Assembly (NCBI GenBank): GCA_016871315.1
Contig: VFZE01000004.1
Location: forward strand, 62,001-126,000
Reading direction: 5' to 3'
DNA: 64,000 nucleotides
Origin: Acidimicrobiia bacterium
GTDB lineage: Bacteria > Acidobacteriota > Terriglobia > Bryobacterales > Bryobacteraceae
Shown here piece after piece: positions 55,905-64,000 of this stretch. Both the position numbers and the translations under genes were made by a program. The stretch's first letter is position 1; each line of letters opens with the position of its first letter. The notes under the pieces were generated by a model. That model had not been told where the DNA came from. It was given only the letters and a program-made list of their open reading frames with translations, and searched no databases.

Positions 55905-56896
55905 GGCTGATTCGACGGCCGCAGTCCTTCATCGGCCCCAAGACCACGGTCCAGCCAGCCCGGATACCATCGGAACACGTTCCCCGTCAGGCTGCCGATG
56001 AAGATCAGCTTCTCCGGAGTCACGTGAATCCAATGTCCGGGCGATTCCATCGCGCCCACGATCCGGCCCGTGCCCAGATCTACCTTCATGATGCGCCCTG
56101 CCAGCGTGTCGTAGGTGATGTTTTCGATATTGTTGCGGTGTGTGATCACCCACGCTTCATCGTCTCCAGTGATGAAGATGTTCTGCGTTGCGCCAAGATG
56201 GGTCCACTGCTTCAGGAACTTCCCCTCGCTATCGAAAATCTGGATGCGGTTGTTCTCGCGGTCGCTCACATACACCAGACCCTTGCTGTCCACCGCCACC
56301 GAATGCACGGTGTTGAACTCGCCCGGCGCCGTCCCATGCTTCCCCCACGCCTTCACGTATTTTCCGTCGTAGGTGAATTTCACTACGCGCGCGTTCCCAT
56401 AGCCGTCGGACACATAGAAATGCTTCTGATCGGGGGAGAAGGCGATATCCGTCGGCCGGTAGAAATGCTTGTCGTCGGCCGCGTTCTTGCCACGGACGCC
56501 CAGGGTCAGCAGCAGTTTCCCCTCGCGGCTGAACTTCATCACCAGGTGATCGCCGTTGTCCACAGCCCAGACGTTGCCGCCGCGGTCAATGCGCAGTCCG
56601 TGCGGATTGCCGAACAGTCCCTTGCCCCAGCCGCGGACATATTTCCCCTTCCCGTCAAAGACCACCACCGGTTCGGCCTTCTTCCCGCGGTGGAAAACGT
56701 ACACTTCTCCGGAAGCATCCGCGGCCACCGCCGACACCCGCCCGAACTTCCATCCGTCCGGCATCGTATCGGGCTCCTCCCCGAAACGGATCTGCACACG
56801 GTACTTCAGCAACCCACCTTCGTGCGGGTACCAGCCTTGTTCGGCCGCCAGCGCCAGCGCCGCCACCATCGCCAGTGTCAACATCGCCACTTTCAT
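55901..56896 (-). CDS. Secreted NHL-repeat (six-bladed propeller) protein
   Basis: A 331-residue protein; the ATG at 56896 follows AAGGGAG and gives a signal peptide (MKVAMLTLAMVAALALAAEQ). Repeats such as GLFGNPHGLRIDRGGNVWAV, GTAPGEFNTVHSVAVDSKGL and VYVSDRENNRIQIFD form an NHL propeller, close to peptidylglycine alpha-amidating lyase-like proteins. It is the first gene of the glycan operon and overlaps the epimerase by 4 bases. A binding role is more likely than catalysis, which remains open. Confidence 0.82.
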   Translation of the reverse strand: MKVAMLTLAMVAALALAAEQGWYPHEGGLLKYRVQIRFGEEPDTMPDGWKFGRVSAVAADASGEVYVFHRGKKAEPVVVFDGKGKYVRGWGKGLFGNPHGLRIDRGGNVWAVDNGDHLVMKFSREGKLLLTLGVRGKNAADDKHFYRPTDIAFSPDQKHFYVSDGYGNARVVKFTYDGKYVKAWGKHGTAPGEFNTVHSVAVDSKGLVYVSDRENNRIQIFDSEGKFLKQWTHLGATQNIFITGDDEAWVITHRNNIENITYDTLAGRIMKVDLGTGRIVGAMESPGHWIHVTPEKLIFIGSLTGNVFRWYPGWLDRGLGADEGLRPSNQP

Positions 56897-56926
56897 GTGA
56901 TTTCTCCCTTCCCTTGGGATGCAGCA

Positions 56927-56932
56927 ATCATA
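56927..56932 (-). promoter_or_regulatory. Weak -10 box of the glycan operon
   Basis: In the 88-base divergent gap between the NHL gene and the kinase, the minus strand reads TATGAT about 30 bases before the NHL start, after a run of A. No clear -35 box is found at 17 bases, so this is only a candidate. The kinase promoter in the same gap could use TTGCAA and TACGCT, with a 19-base spacer. Confidence 0.3.
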
Positions 56933-56984
56933 CCTTTTTTGCAAATTCTTCGCCTTGGCATGCTACGCTCGAAAAGATCCGGCG

Positions 56985-59609
56985 ATGCAACCAGGCCAGC
57001 GCATTTCCCGGTACGAGATCTTGTCGCTGCTGGGCTCAGGCGGCATGGGAGAAGTTTGGCTGGCCCGCGACGCCCAACTCGGCCGCAATGTCGCTGTCAA
57101 AGTGATCCACAAACGGTTGGCCGAAGATCCTGACCGGCTCAAGCGTTTTCTCCAAGAGGCCCGCGCTGCCGCCGCCCTCACTCATCCCAACATCGCTCAA
57201 GTCCATGAGCTGTGTGAGGAAGGCCCGCTGCCCATGATCGTCATGGAGTACGTGCAAGGGCGCACCCTCGCCGAGCGCATCCGTGAAGGCGTCCTTCCCC
57301 TCGATCGCATTCTCGACATCGGCATTCAGTCCGCATCGGCTCTCGAGGAGGCTCACTCCAAGGGCCTCGTCCACAGGGACATCAAGCCCGGCAATATCAT
57401 GCTCAACGCCCGTGGGCACGTCAAGGTTCTTGATTTCGGCGTCGCCAAGCTGGTAGAAGGCCCCGGCGAATCCACTTTGACGGTGGAATTCACCGAACCG
57501 GCAACCCTTCCTGGACAGGTTTGCGGAACCCTCCGCTACATGAGCCGCGAGCAGTGCACCGGCGGCGACCTGGACCTCCGCTCCGACATTTTCAGCCTCG
57601 GTGCAGTGCTTTATGAAATGGCCACCGGCGAACCTGCCTTTCCAGGAGCCACATCCGCCCTCGTCTACGACGCAATACTCAACCGAACTTCGCCTCCGCC
57701 CTCCACGCTCAATTCCGCAATCCCACCGGAATTCGACAAGCTAATCGCTCGCGCTCTCCAAAAGAACCCCGATCACAGGCACCAGTCTGCCGCGCTGCTC
57801 CGCCAGGACCTCGAGTGGGTCAAGAGCCGGACTCCGGGCGCTCCCATTAGAAGGCCAGTGCCGTCGCGATGGAGGTCCTATGCCATCGTGGTTGCTCTTG
57901 TTGTGCTGGCCGCGGCCGTCACCTGGTTCGGGTTCCAACGTCAGGGCAGCCAAGCGCCACTGGTGCTGACCGCCACTCCCCTTACCTCTGCCCAGGGAAC
58001 CGAAAGCCAACCCAGCTTTTCGCCGGACGGAAACCAGGTAGCATTTGCCTGGAACGGGGATAACGAAGAAAACTGGGATATCTACGTCAAGATGGTCCAG
58101 GGCGGACCTTCCTTGCGGCTCACCAACGACCCCGCCACGGACTACAGCCCTGCCTGGTCACCCGACGGCGCCACCATCGCCTTCCTCCGCAATTCCCAAA
58201 CCGAAGGCTCTGGCTTCTTTCTCATTCCCGCCTTGGGCGGCACCGAGCGCAAACTTTCCAGCGCCTCCTCCTCGCGCACTGGAGTCGAAAGCCCCTTCCT
58301 CGCCTGGTCTCCCGACGGCAAACAGCTTGCCATCGCCGACAAGAAGGAACCCGGCGAGCCGATGTCAATCCAGTTGCTCGATCTCACTACCGGCGCCCGG
58401 CGCACCCTCACGACGCCCCCTGAAAACACCTTTGGCGACAGCGGCATCGCTTGGGCGCCTGACGGCGAAACCGTTTTCTTCGTCCGCAGCAACGGCATGG
58501 GCATCCAAGACATCTATTCCGTCCCGTCCAAGGGCGGCGAAGCCACAAGGCTCACGTTCGACAACCGCCGCATCTACGGACTCTCCTGGAACTATGCCGA
58601 TGGCCGCCTCCTGTTTGCCTCCGGCCGTAGAGACAATGCCCGCCTCTGGCGTCTCTCTCCCTCCGGTGGCGAGCCCCAACGCATCCTCGGCATCGGTGAC
58701 GGCGCGTCCTTTCTAGCCGTTTCCCGGCAACGCAACCGGCTCGCTTACACCCGCTCCAACGTGGATACCAACGTCTGGCGCTACTCTCTCGACGGACAGA
58801 ATCCGCCCGTGCGGCTCGTCTCCTCAACTCGGCTGGAGCAGGGGCCCCAGTACTCTCCCGAGGGCAAGCGCATCGTGTTTGCCTCCACGCGGACCGGAGC
58901 CTGGGAGATATTCACCTGCAACTCCGACGGCCAATCCGTCCTTCAGCTCACTTCTTTTCGCGACAAGCCCGCCGGCAGCCCTCAATGGGCGCCCGACGGC
59001 CAGCACGTCGCCTTCGACGCCAGGCCCGGCGGCAACGCCGACATTTACTCGCTCCACCTCGCTGGAGGCAGTCCCGTCCGCATCACCTCCCACCCCGCGC
59101 AGGACGCCGTCCCCAGCTACTCCCGCGACGGCCGATTCATCTATTTCGGTTCAAATCGCACCGGCCGCTTCGAGATCTGGAAGGTTCCCTCCGGCGGGGG
59201 AGAAGCGGTTCAGGTTACCCGCAACGGCGGCTTCTATGCCACCGAATCCCCCGATGGCCGCCACCTCTATTACGCCCGTGCGCTCGATCAACCTGGCCTC
59301 TTTCGCATGCCAACGTCTGGCGGGGCCGAGACCTTGGTTCTCGAGAATCTTAAGTCTGGATACTGGGGCTACCGCGTCGTCACCGCCTCCGGCATCTACT
59401 ATGTCGTGGAGGAACAGGTCCCTGATGTCGGTTTGCAGCATTGGCTTTATTACCACGATTCTGCCTCAGGAAAATCCTCCAAGGTGCTGCGTTTCGCCAA
59501 CCGCCCGTTCAACGCCGGACTCGCCTTGTCCCCCGACGGCAAGCAGATCCTCTATACCCAGGCTGACCGCTCCGACACCGACATCCTCCTGGTCGACGGA
59601 TTCCGTTAA
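56985..59609 (+). CDS. Ser/Thr protein kinase with TM segment and TolB-like propeller sensor
   Basis: An 874-residue receptor-like kinase. The ATG at 56985 gives MQPGQRISRYEILSLLGSGG. Glycine loop GSGGMGEV is at 17-24, K39 binds ATP, catalytic D132 lies in HRDIKPGN, and DFG is at 150-152. A membrane span follows at about 298-316 (YAIVVALVVLAAAVTWFGF). The periplasmic part is a PD40 propeller (PSFSPDGNQVAFAW; PAWSPDGATIAFLR; PQYSPEGKRIVFAST). It probably phosphorylates cytoplasmic targets on periplasmic signals. It is divergent from the glycan operon. Confidence 0.93.
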   Translation: MQPGQRISRYEILSLLGSGGMGEVWLARDAQLGRNVAVKVIHKRLAEDPDRLKRFLQEARAAAALTHPNIAQVHELCEEGPLPMIVMEYVQGRTLAERIREGVLPLDRILDIGIQSASALEEAHSKGLVHRDIKPGNIMLNARGHVKVLDFGVAKLVEGPGESTLTVEFTEPATLPGQVCGTLRYMSREQCTGGDLDLRSDIFSLGAVLYEMATGEPAFPGATSALVYDAILNRTSPPPSTLNSAIPPEFDKLIARALQKNPDHRHQSAALLRQDLEWVKSRTPGAPIRRPVPSRWRSYAIVVALVVLAAAVTWFGFQRQGSQAPLVLTATPLTSAQGTESQPSFSPDGNQVAFAWNGDNEENWDIYVKMVQGGPSLRLTNDPATDYSPAWSPDGATIAFLRNSQTEGSGFFLIPALGGTERKLSSASSSRTGVESPFLAWSPDGKQLAIADKKEPGEPMSIQLLDLTTGARRTLTTPPENTFGDSGIAWAPDGETVFFVRSNGMGIQDIYSVPSKGGEATRLTFDNRRIYGLSWNYADGRLLFASGRRDNARLWRLSPSGGEPQRILGIGDGASFLAVSRQRNRLAYTRSNVDTNVWRYSLDGQNPPVRLVSSTRLEQGPQYSPEGKRIVFASTRTGAWEIFTCNSDGQSVLQLTSFRDKPAGSPQWAPDGQHVAFDARPGGNADIYSLHLAGGSPVRITSHPAQDAVPSYSRDGRFIYFGSNRTGRFEIWKVPSGGGEAVQVTRNGGFYATESPDGRHLYYARALDQPGLFRMPTSGGAETLVLENLKSGYWGYRVVTASGIYYVVEEQVPDVGLQHWLYYHDSASGKSSKVLRFANRPFNAGLALSPDGKQILYTQADRSDTDILLVDGFR

Positions 59610-59639
59610 ATTTAATAAATCTTTGCCCGGGCCTTCCGC

Positions 59640-59662
59640 CACAAAGCCTACAATATATATAG
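59640..59662 (+). promoter_or_regulatory. AT-rich promoter candidate
   Basis: Ahead of the DUF1549 gene the plus strand contains TACAATATATATAGG, a good -10-type sequence, after TTGCCC about 20 bases upstream. The spacer is long and the -35 weak. A short GCCCGGGC palindrome near 59627 has no T-run and is not called a terminator. Confidence 0.3.
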
Positions 59663-59681
59663 GGATTCACACCGATCTTAT

Positions 59682-61541
59682 ATGATGCGCTTCCGCTCGA
59701 GCGGCCCCTGCGCCGCTACTCTCCTTCTCGGCTTCTCCTCTGGCTTGAGCCTTCTCACGGCCGCTGATTGCAGCCTCCGCCCCGAACAAGACAAGCGTCT
59801 CGCACGGGAAGCACAGGCCCGTCTGCGCCTTTATGAGGCCGCCTCGAAGTTCAATGCTAGGCAAGCCTCGGCTCACGGCCTACCCGCCGCCGAAATCCCG
59901 CGCCGCAACTTCATTGACGAGGAGATCTTCGGCAAGCTGCAAAGCTTGGGATTGCCGAGCGCTTCGTTGACAACTGACGGCGAGTTCGTGCGCCGTATTT
60001 ACTTCGATCTAACCGGCCACCCGCCCTCGCCGGAAGATATCCGGTCCTTCCTGAACGATTCCAACCCCGGCAAGCGCCGTGAGCTGATCGACAAACTGCT
60101 CTACTCGAAAGAATTCGTCGATAAGTGGACCCTTTGGCTTGGCGATCTGTTGATGAACGTGGCTTTCCCGCAGAACTTCGACCGCCAGTATTTCGCGCGC
60201 AACGCCTACTACGAGTGGATGAAGCTCGCCATCGCGAACGAGAAGTCCCTCAAGGAGATCGCCTTCGAATCGATTGCGGCCACCGGCAACAGCTACGACA
60301 ACTGGAATGGCGGCACAAACTTCATCCTCAACGGCATTGTGGCGATGGGGCCCATTCAGGACCGTTACGACAACATGATGCGCGTGAGCACTACTACGTT
60401 CCTCGGCCTCAGCCATTATGATTGCCTGCTTTGCCACGACGGCCGCCGGCGCCTGGATCAAGTGAGCCTGTGGGGATCCCGGATGACGCGTCTGGAGGCT
60501 CAGCGCATGGCCGCTTTCTTTGCCCGCACCAACCTGGCAAAGCCATCGCTGCCCACCACCGAGTATTACTACAACAGCTACAACATCACCGACCGAACCA
60601 CCGGCAACTATGATTTGAACACCAACTTCGGTAACCGGCCGGACCGCTTGCCGATCGGCGAAATGCGGTTCCTCACTCCCGAATACCGCGATGGGGCAAA
60701 GCCTGCCGACGGCAATTGGCGCGCCGCCTTCGCCGCCTCCATGGTCCACGATCCTCTCTTCCCCATCAACATGGCCAACCGGTTTTGGAAGGAGTTCTTC
60801 GGCCTTGCCCTCATTGATCCGGAAGACAGCATTGACCCGGCCCGTCTTGACCCCGCCAACCCGCCGCCGGCCCCATGGGCTTTGCAGGCCTCCCACCCCG
60901 AGCTGATTCTCAAACTGGCCGACGCCTTTGTCGAAGGCGATTATAATCTGCGCGAATTTCTGCGGATCCTCGTCGAATCCTCCGCCTACCAGCTAAGCTC
61001 CCGCTATGAAGCGGAATGGAACATCACCCACCTTCCCCTGTTTGCGCGCCACTATCCGCGGCGTCTGGAAGGCGAAGAGATCCACGACGCCATCGTGAAG
61101 GCCAGCGGCATGCGCACCATGTACACCATCCGCGGCCTCGACGACACTCCCTGGGCGATGCAGATGCCGGAGCCCGTGGAACCCCGCTCCAACGGATCGT
61201 CAACCAACTTTATGATCGCCTTCTTCCGCGGCAATCGCGACTCGCAGTTTCGCATCCAGGATGGCTCCATTCAGCAGCAACTGAACCTGATGAACGACCC
61301 CTTCGTACTCAACCGAATCAGGCTCACCAACTCGGCCAATATGCGCGCCGTGGCCGCTATTACCGATGATGCGGCTGCGGTCGAAGAACTGTTTCTGCTC
61401 TTCCTCAACCGCAAGCCCGATTCACGCGAACTGAAAATCGCCGCCGATTTTCTCTCCCGGGCTGGCAACCAACGCAACACCTACCTGGAAGACCTCGCCT
61501 GGGTGCTCATCAACAAGACGGACTTCCTCTTCAATTACTAA
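59682..61541 (+). CDS. DUF1549/DUF1553-type protein with a CxxCH motif
   Basis: A 619-residue secreted protein (signal LLLGFSSGLSLLTA). The DUF1549 block is RNFIDEEIFGKLQSLGL, then FVRRIYFDLTGHPPSPEDIR and KRRELIDKLLYSKEFVDKW; DUF1553-like sequence follows (MANRFWKEFFG, LREFLRILVESSAYQLSSRY). The segment CLLCH (C248, C251, H252) could bind heme c. In planctomycetes and Acidobacteria this family is linked to extracellular polymer or choline-sulfate use, but no function is proven. It is followed 14 bases later by DUF1501. Confidence 0.85.
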   Translation: MMRFRSSGPCAATLLLGFSSGLSLLTAADCSLRPEQDKRLAREAQARLRLYEAASKFNARQASAHGLPAAEIPRRNFIDEEIFGKLQSLGLPSASLTTDGEFVRRIYFDLTGHPPSPEDIRSFLNDSNPGKRRELIDKLLYSKEFVDKWTLWLGDLLMNVAFPQNFDRQYFARNAYYEWMKLAIANEKSLKEIAFESIAATGNSYDNWNGGTNFILNGIVAMGPIQDRYDNMMRVSTTTFLGLSHYDCLLCHDGRRRLDQVSLWGSRMTRLEAQRMAAFFARTNLAKPSLPTTEYYYNSYNITDRTTGNYDLNTNFGNRPDRLPIGEMRFLTPEYRDGAKPADGNWRAAFAASMVHDPLFPINMANRFWKEFFGLALIDPEDSIDPARLDPANPPPAPWALQASHPELILKLADAFVEGDYNLREFLRILVESSAYQLSSRYEAEWNITHLPLFARHYPRRLEGEEIHDAIVKASGMRTMYTIRGLDDTPWAMQMPEPVEPRSNGSSTNFMIAFFRGNRDSQFRIQDGSIQQQLNLMNDPFVLNRIRLTNSANMRAVAAITDDAAAVEELFLLFLNRKPDSRELKIAADFLSRAGNQRNTYLEDLAWVLINKTDFLFNY

Positions 61542-61555
61542 CCACGGGGAATCGA

Positions 61556-62944
61556 ATGAAGGACCGATTTGGGATCGACTGGAAGAGAATCGCCGAGGAC
61601 CACGGCCCCGGCTCGCCGTTCTGGCGCCGCCCTGCCCTCACCAGGCGCAACTTCTTCCGCCACGCCTCGGGCGCCGTCGGCGGTTACTTCCTGTTGCCGG
61701 AACTGAATACGGAGACCATCGCTCGCGCGCAGCCCACTTTGATGGGAACCGCCAAGAACTGCATCTTCATCCTGATGCGCGGCGGCCCCAGCCACATCGA
61801 CACCTTCGATCTCAAGGAAGGCTCGTGGACGCCACGTGAGTTGGAGCCGACCACCTTCGGCAACATCCGCTGGCCCCGCGGCCTCATGCCCAAGCTGGCC
61901 GATCAGATGGACTCCATCGCGCTCGTGCGCTCCGTCAAGGCCTGGGCCCTCGTACACGGTCTCGCGCAGGTATGGGCGCAGATCGGCCGCAACCCCGTCG
62001 CCGGCTCCTCCAAGATCGCCCCCCACATCGGTTCGGTGGCCGCTATCGAACTTTCCGGCCAACAGCAGGACGCCACCCTGCCCGCCTTCGTCTCGCTCAA
62101 CGTCACCTCCGGTATCGGCCAGGGTTACCTGCCACCGGAAAACGCGCCCTTCTTCTCCGTGCCCAACGGCAGCGGCTTAGGTAACTCGCGCCACAACGAC
62201 GGCAACGCCCGCTACGACCGGCGCTACGGCCTCCTGCTCGAAATGGACTCTCCCCTCCGCAGTTCTCCGGAACTCGGCGCCGCGCCCTACCAGACCGGAA
62301 CCTACAATTTGGCCGCCAGGAAGCTTGTCTACAACTCCAAGGTCGACGAGATCTTCACCTTCGATGCCCAGGAGCGCACCCGCTACGGCACAACCAATTT
62401 CGGCAACTCCTGCATCGCCGCCCGCAACATGCTCCGCGCCCGCTCCGGCGCCCGCTTCATCCAGATCACCACCACCGATTGGGATCACCACGATAACATC
62501 TGGGGCTCTCCTACTACCGGCCACTACCTGCGCGCCCGCGAATTCGACCCCGCTCTCGCCGCCTTGATCGAGGACCTCAAGTCCGACGGCCTGCTCAACG
62601 AAACCCTCATCGTCGCCATGGGCGAATTCGGACGCACCGTCGGCAACCTCACCGCCACGCGCGGCCGCGATCATCTTGCCCAGCAGGCCGTCCTTTTCGC
62701 CGGCGGGGGTATCCGCGGAGGGCGCGTTCTCGGCTCCTCAAACGCCGCCGGCAACGGCACTGCCGAGCCCGGCTGGTCCGGCAGCCGCGATATCCGCGCC
62801 GAAGATATCGAGGCCACCATGTACTCCGCGCTCGGTATCGACTGGACCACCATCCGCCGCGACGATCCCCTAGGCCGTGGTTTCGAGTACGTCCCCGGCG
62901 GCGCGGCCGGAATCTACAAGCCTATCCATGAACTCTGGACGTAG
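61556..62944 (+). CDS. DUF1501-family protein, Tat-exported
   Basis: A 462-residue protein. The twin-arginine signal is LTRRNFFRHASGAVGGYFLL. Further family blocks are FILMRGGPSHIDTFDLKEG, WDHHDNIWGSPTTGHYLRAR and VAMGEFGRTVGNLTATRGRD. The fold resembles sulfatase/alkaline phosphatase relatives, but I see no formylglycine motif, so activity is unproven. DUF1549 and DUF1501 genes travel together in many Acidobacteria and Planctomycetes. Confidence 0.88.
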   Translation: MKDRFGIDWKRIAEDHGPGSPFWRRPALTRRNFFRHASGAVGGYFLLPELNTETIARAQPTLMGTAKNCIFILMRGGPSHIDTFDLKEGSWTPRELEPTTFGNIRWPRGLMPKLADQMDSIALVRSVKAWALVHGLAQVWAQIGRNPVAGSSKIAPHIGSVAAIELSGQQQDATLPAFVSLNVTSGIGQGYLPPENAPFFSVPNGSGLGNSRHNDGNARYDRRYGLLLEMDSPLRSSPELGAAPYQTGTYNLAARKLVYNSKVDEIFTFDAQERTRYGTTNFGNSCIAARNMLRARSGARFIQITTTDWDHHDNIWGSPTTGHYLRAREFDPALAALIEDLKSDGLLNETLIVAMGEFGRTVGNLTATRGRDHLAQQAVLFAGGGIRGGRVLGSSNAAGNGTAEPGWSGSRDIRAEDIEATMYSALGIDWTTIRRDDPLGRGFEYVPGGAAGIYKPIHELWT

Positions 62945-62947
62945 GTT

Positions 62948-63458
62948 ATGTGGAGGGTCCGCTATTCGGTTGCGGTGAGCCTCGACGGCTACATCGCCGG
63001 ACCCAATGGAGCAAGCGATTGGATCGTCATGGATCCGGAGATCGACTTTCGCGCCCTCATGCAGCAGTTCGACACGATCCTGCTCGGCCGCAAAACGTAC
63101 GAGGCGGCGCACCAGCATGGCGGCGGCGGGATGCCTGGCATGCTGGCCTACCTTTTTTCCAAGACCCTGCGCCAGGAGGATTGCCCCCAGGTTATCCTCT
63201 CCGCGGACCCTCGGAAAACCGTCGCTGAAATCAAGGCCAAACCCGGCAAGGATATCTGGCTCTCCGGCGGCGGCTCGCTCTGCAAGCTTGCTTGAGCTCC
63301 GCCTTGTTGACCGTGTCGAAGCCGCCATCATCCCCGTCATGCTCGGCGCCGGCATTCCTCTGCTGTCAGGTAATCAGATTCCCGCCATACTCAAGCTGGC
63401 CGCGCACAAGGTCTATCCGAAAACCGGCACGGTTTCGCTTGAGTATGAAGTGGCCTGA
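62948..63458 (+). pseudogene. DHFR/RibD C-terminal-like gene with a frameshift
   Basis: The first frame reads YSVAVSLDGYIAGPNGASDW, then FDTILLGRKTYEAA and IWLSGGGSLCKLA, and stops near 63295. The second frame continues the family as LLELRLVDRVEAAIIPVMLG, then AGIPLLSG, to the stop at 63458. The protein would be whole with one frame change near 63285. It is either decayed or an assembly error; the rest of both frames is well conserved. Relatives reduce pteridine- or pyrimidine-like substrates. Confidence 0.8.
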
Positions 63459-63461
63459 CCC

Positions 63462-63634
63462 TTAGCGCTTCCCCGGCATCAAGCCTACTCGCCGGATTCC
63501 TGCCCCATGGATCACGCGATAACCCTCGCCACCTCTCCATACTCAAGCTCCGCTTCGCCATCCAGAAACACCGTGGCCCCGGGCCGCCCGTGAAACACCG
63601 CGTGCAGACGCTCGGGAAGCTCCGCGAGCTTATC
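63462..63634 (-). pseudogene. ExbD C-terminal remnant, frameshifted
   Basis: Read on the minus strand, KLAELPERLHAV, then TVFLDGEAELEYGEVARVI, then after a frame change VIHGAGIRRVGLMPGKR and a stop. This follows the C-terminal half of ExbD/TolR proteins (acidic residue, YG-x-V-x-x-V, then AGI-x-R-V-G). The N-terminal transmembrane half is absent. The first half is in frame with the transketolase sequence upstream, so a deletion has probably joined two genes. Confidence 0.7.
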
Positions 63635-64000
63635 CTCCGCCGTCACAATGCAACCTGTCTCCTCCGCCGCTTGTACAATCTCCCCGCGGTCGATCGGCTT
63701 GATTGTGTGGCAATCGAGAACTCGCGCCTGCACTCCTCCCCGTTCCAACTCACCCGCTGCCAGCAGCGCCTGCTCCACCATGTTTCCCGTCGCGATCAGC
63801 GTGACGTCCCGTCCCTCGCGCAACCGGATCATCTTCCCGATGCGAAACTCCACATCCTCCGTATGGAGCACCGCGGCCGGTTGCCGTCCCAACCGGATAT
63901 AGACAGGACCTTTCATCTCCCACGCCGCCATCGTCGCCAAACGCGTTGTCACCGGGTCCGACGGCGACAGCATCGTCAGGTTCGGAAACGTGCGCAGAAT
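63512..64000 (-). CDS. Transketolase C-terminal half, 5' end outside the window, chimeric 3' end
   Basis: The minus strand enters the window in frame (ILRTFPNLTMLSPSDPVTTR). It carries the transketolase C-terminal subunit as GPVYIRLGRQPAAVL, then VTLIATGNMVEQALLAAGEL, then VLDCHTIKPID and GCIVTAED. Normally a glycine-rich HxxxGGLG segment follows VTAE; here ExbD-like sequence begins instead and the frame stops at 63512. Thiamine-pyrophosphate binding lies outside the window. Either the gene is truncated or the fusion is recent. Confidence 0.75.
   Translation of the reverse strand: MLRTFPNLTMLSPSDPVTTRLATMAAWEMKGPVYIRLGRQPAAVLHTEDVEFRIGKMIRLREGRDVTLIATGNMVEQALLAAGELERGGVQARVLDCHTIKPIDRGEIVQAAEETGCIVTAEDKLAELPERLHAVFHGRPGATVFLDGEAELEYGEVARVIA

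Noticed and set aside
59625-59635. GCCCGGGC palindrome after the kinase gene
   Set aside because: Stem of only four pairs and no T-run; not a terminator.

Overview
The window looks like a chromosomal segment of a GC-rich soil acidobacterium of the Solibacter/Bryobacter type. That placement is inference from gene content: two very large Oar-like TonB-dependent receptors, a remnant of an acidobacterial duplicated (ADOP) permease, winged-helix and Ser/Thr-kinase proteins fused to TolB/PD40 beta-propellers, a DUF1549-DUF1501 gene pair, many TPR proteins and many family-4 glycosyltransferases. No rRNA, tRNA, CRISPR array, phage or intact insertion sequence is visible. Coding density is high and no gene-free gap exceeds about 240 bases.

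Left part (1-13.2 kb): a partial GT2 glycosyltransferase, a short-chain fatty acid permease (atoE) and a small DUF465 protein are followed by a minus-strand run of TPR protein, MFS transporter and a glycosyltransferase fused to a RimI-type acetyltransferase. Divergent from that run lie two secreted TPR proteins and rnc. A collapsed ADOP permease pseudogene, a secreted BamE-like protein and a CPBP membrane protease complete this part.

Middle part (13.2-34.8 kb): a TPR-redoxin fusion, a sulfatase, a GHMP sugar kinase with a membrane protein, a membrane-anchored RraA-like protein, a PilZ protein, and an aminotransferase overlapping a striking prolyl-tRNA synthetase paralogue whose catalytic core is eroded. 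Then come rpiB-glyA, a glycosyltransferase, an XRE regulator, the conserved rpoN-hpf-rapZ block, a vapBC module with a palindromic operator, a BrkB-type membrane protein, a methylmalonyl-CoA mutase large subunit and pgi.

Right part (34.8-64 kb): the two giant receptors are separated by a truncated regulator gene. The second receptor is divergent from a membrane-anchored winged-helix/propeller regulator, with a good promoter and an inverted repeat between them. Next are a beta-lactamase-fold hydrolase fused to a propeller-like domain and an RRM protein. A nine-gene, mostly translationally coupled minus-strand operon (56.9 to 47.0 kb) encodes four glycosyltransferases, one of them fused to a methyltransferase, plus a polysaccharide-export ABC permease, an epimerase, an esterase, a DUF3108 protein and an NHL protein. 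Divergent from it is a receptor-like kinase with a propeller sensor. The end carries DUF1549 and DUF1501 genes, a frameshifted DHFR/RibD-like gene, and a transketolase C-terminal half joined to a decayed ExbD tail.

At large scale, the plus strand is G-rich on the left and C-rich on the right regardless of gene orientation. The change lies near 20-22 kb, which suggests a replichore junction (terminus side) inside the window.
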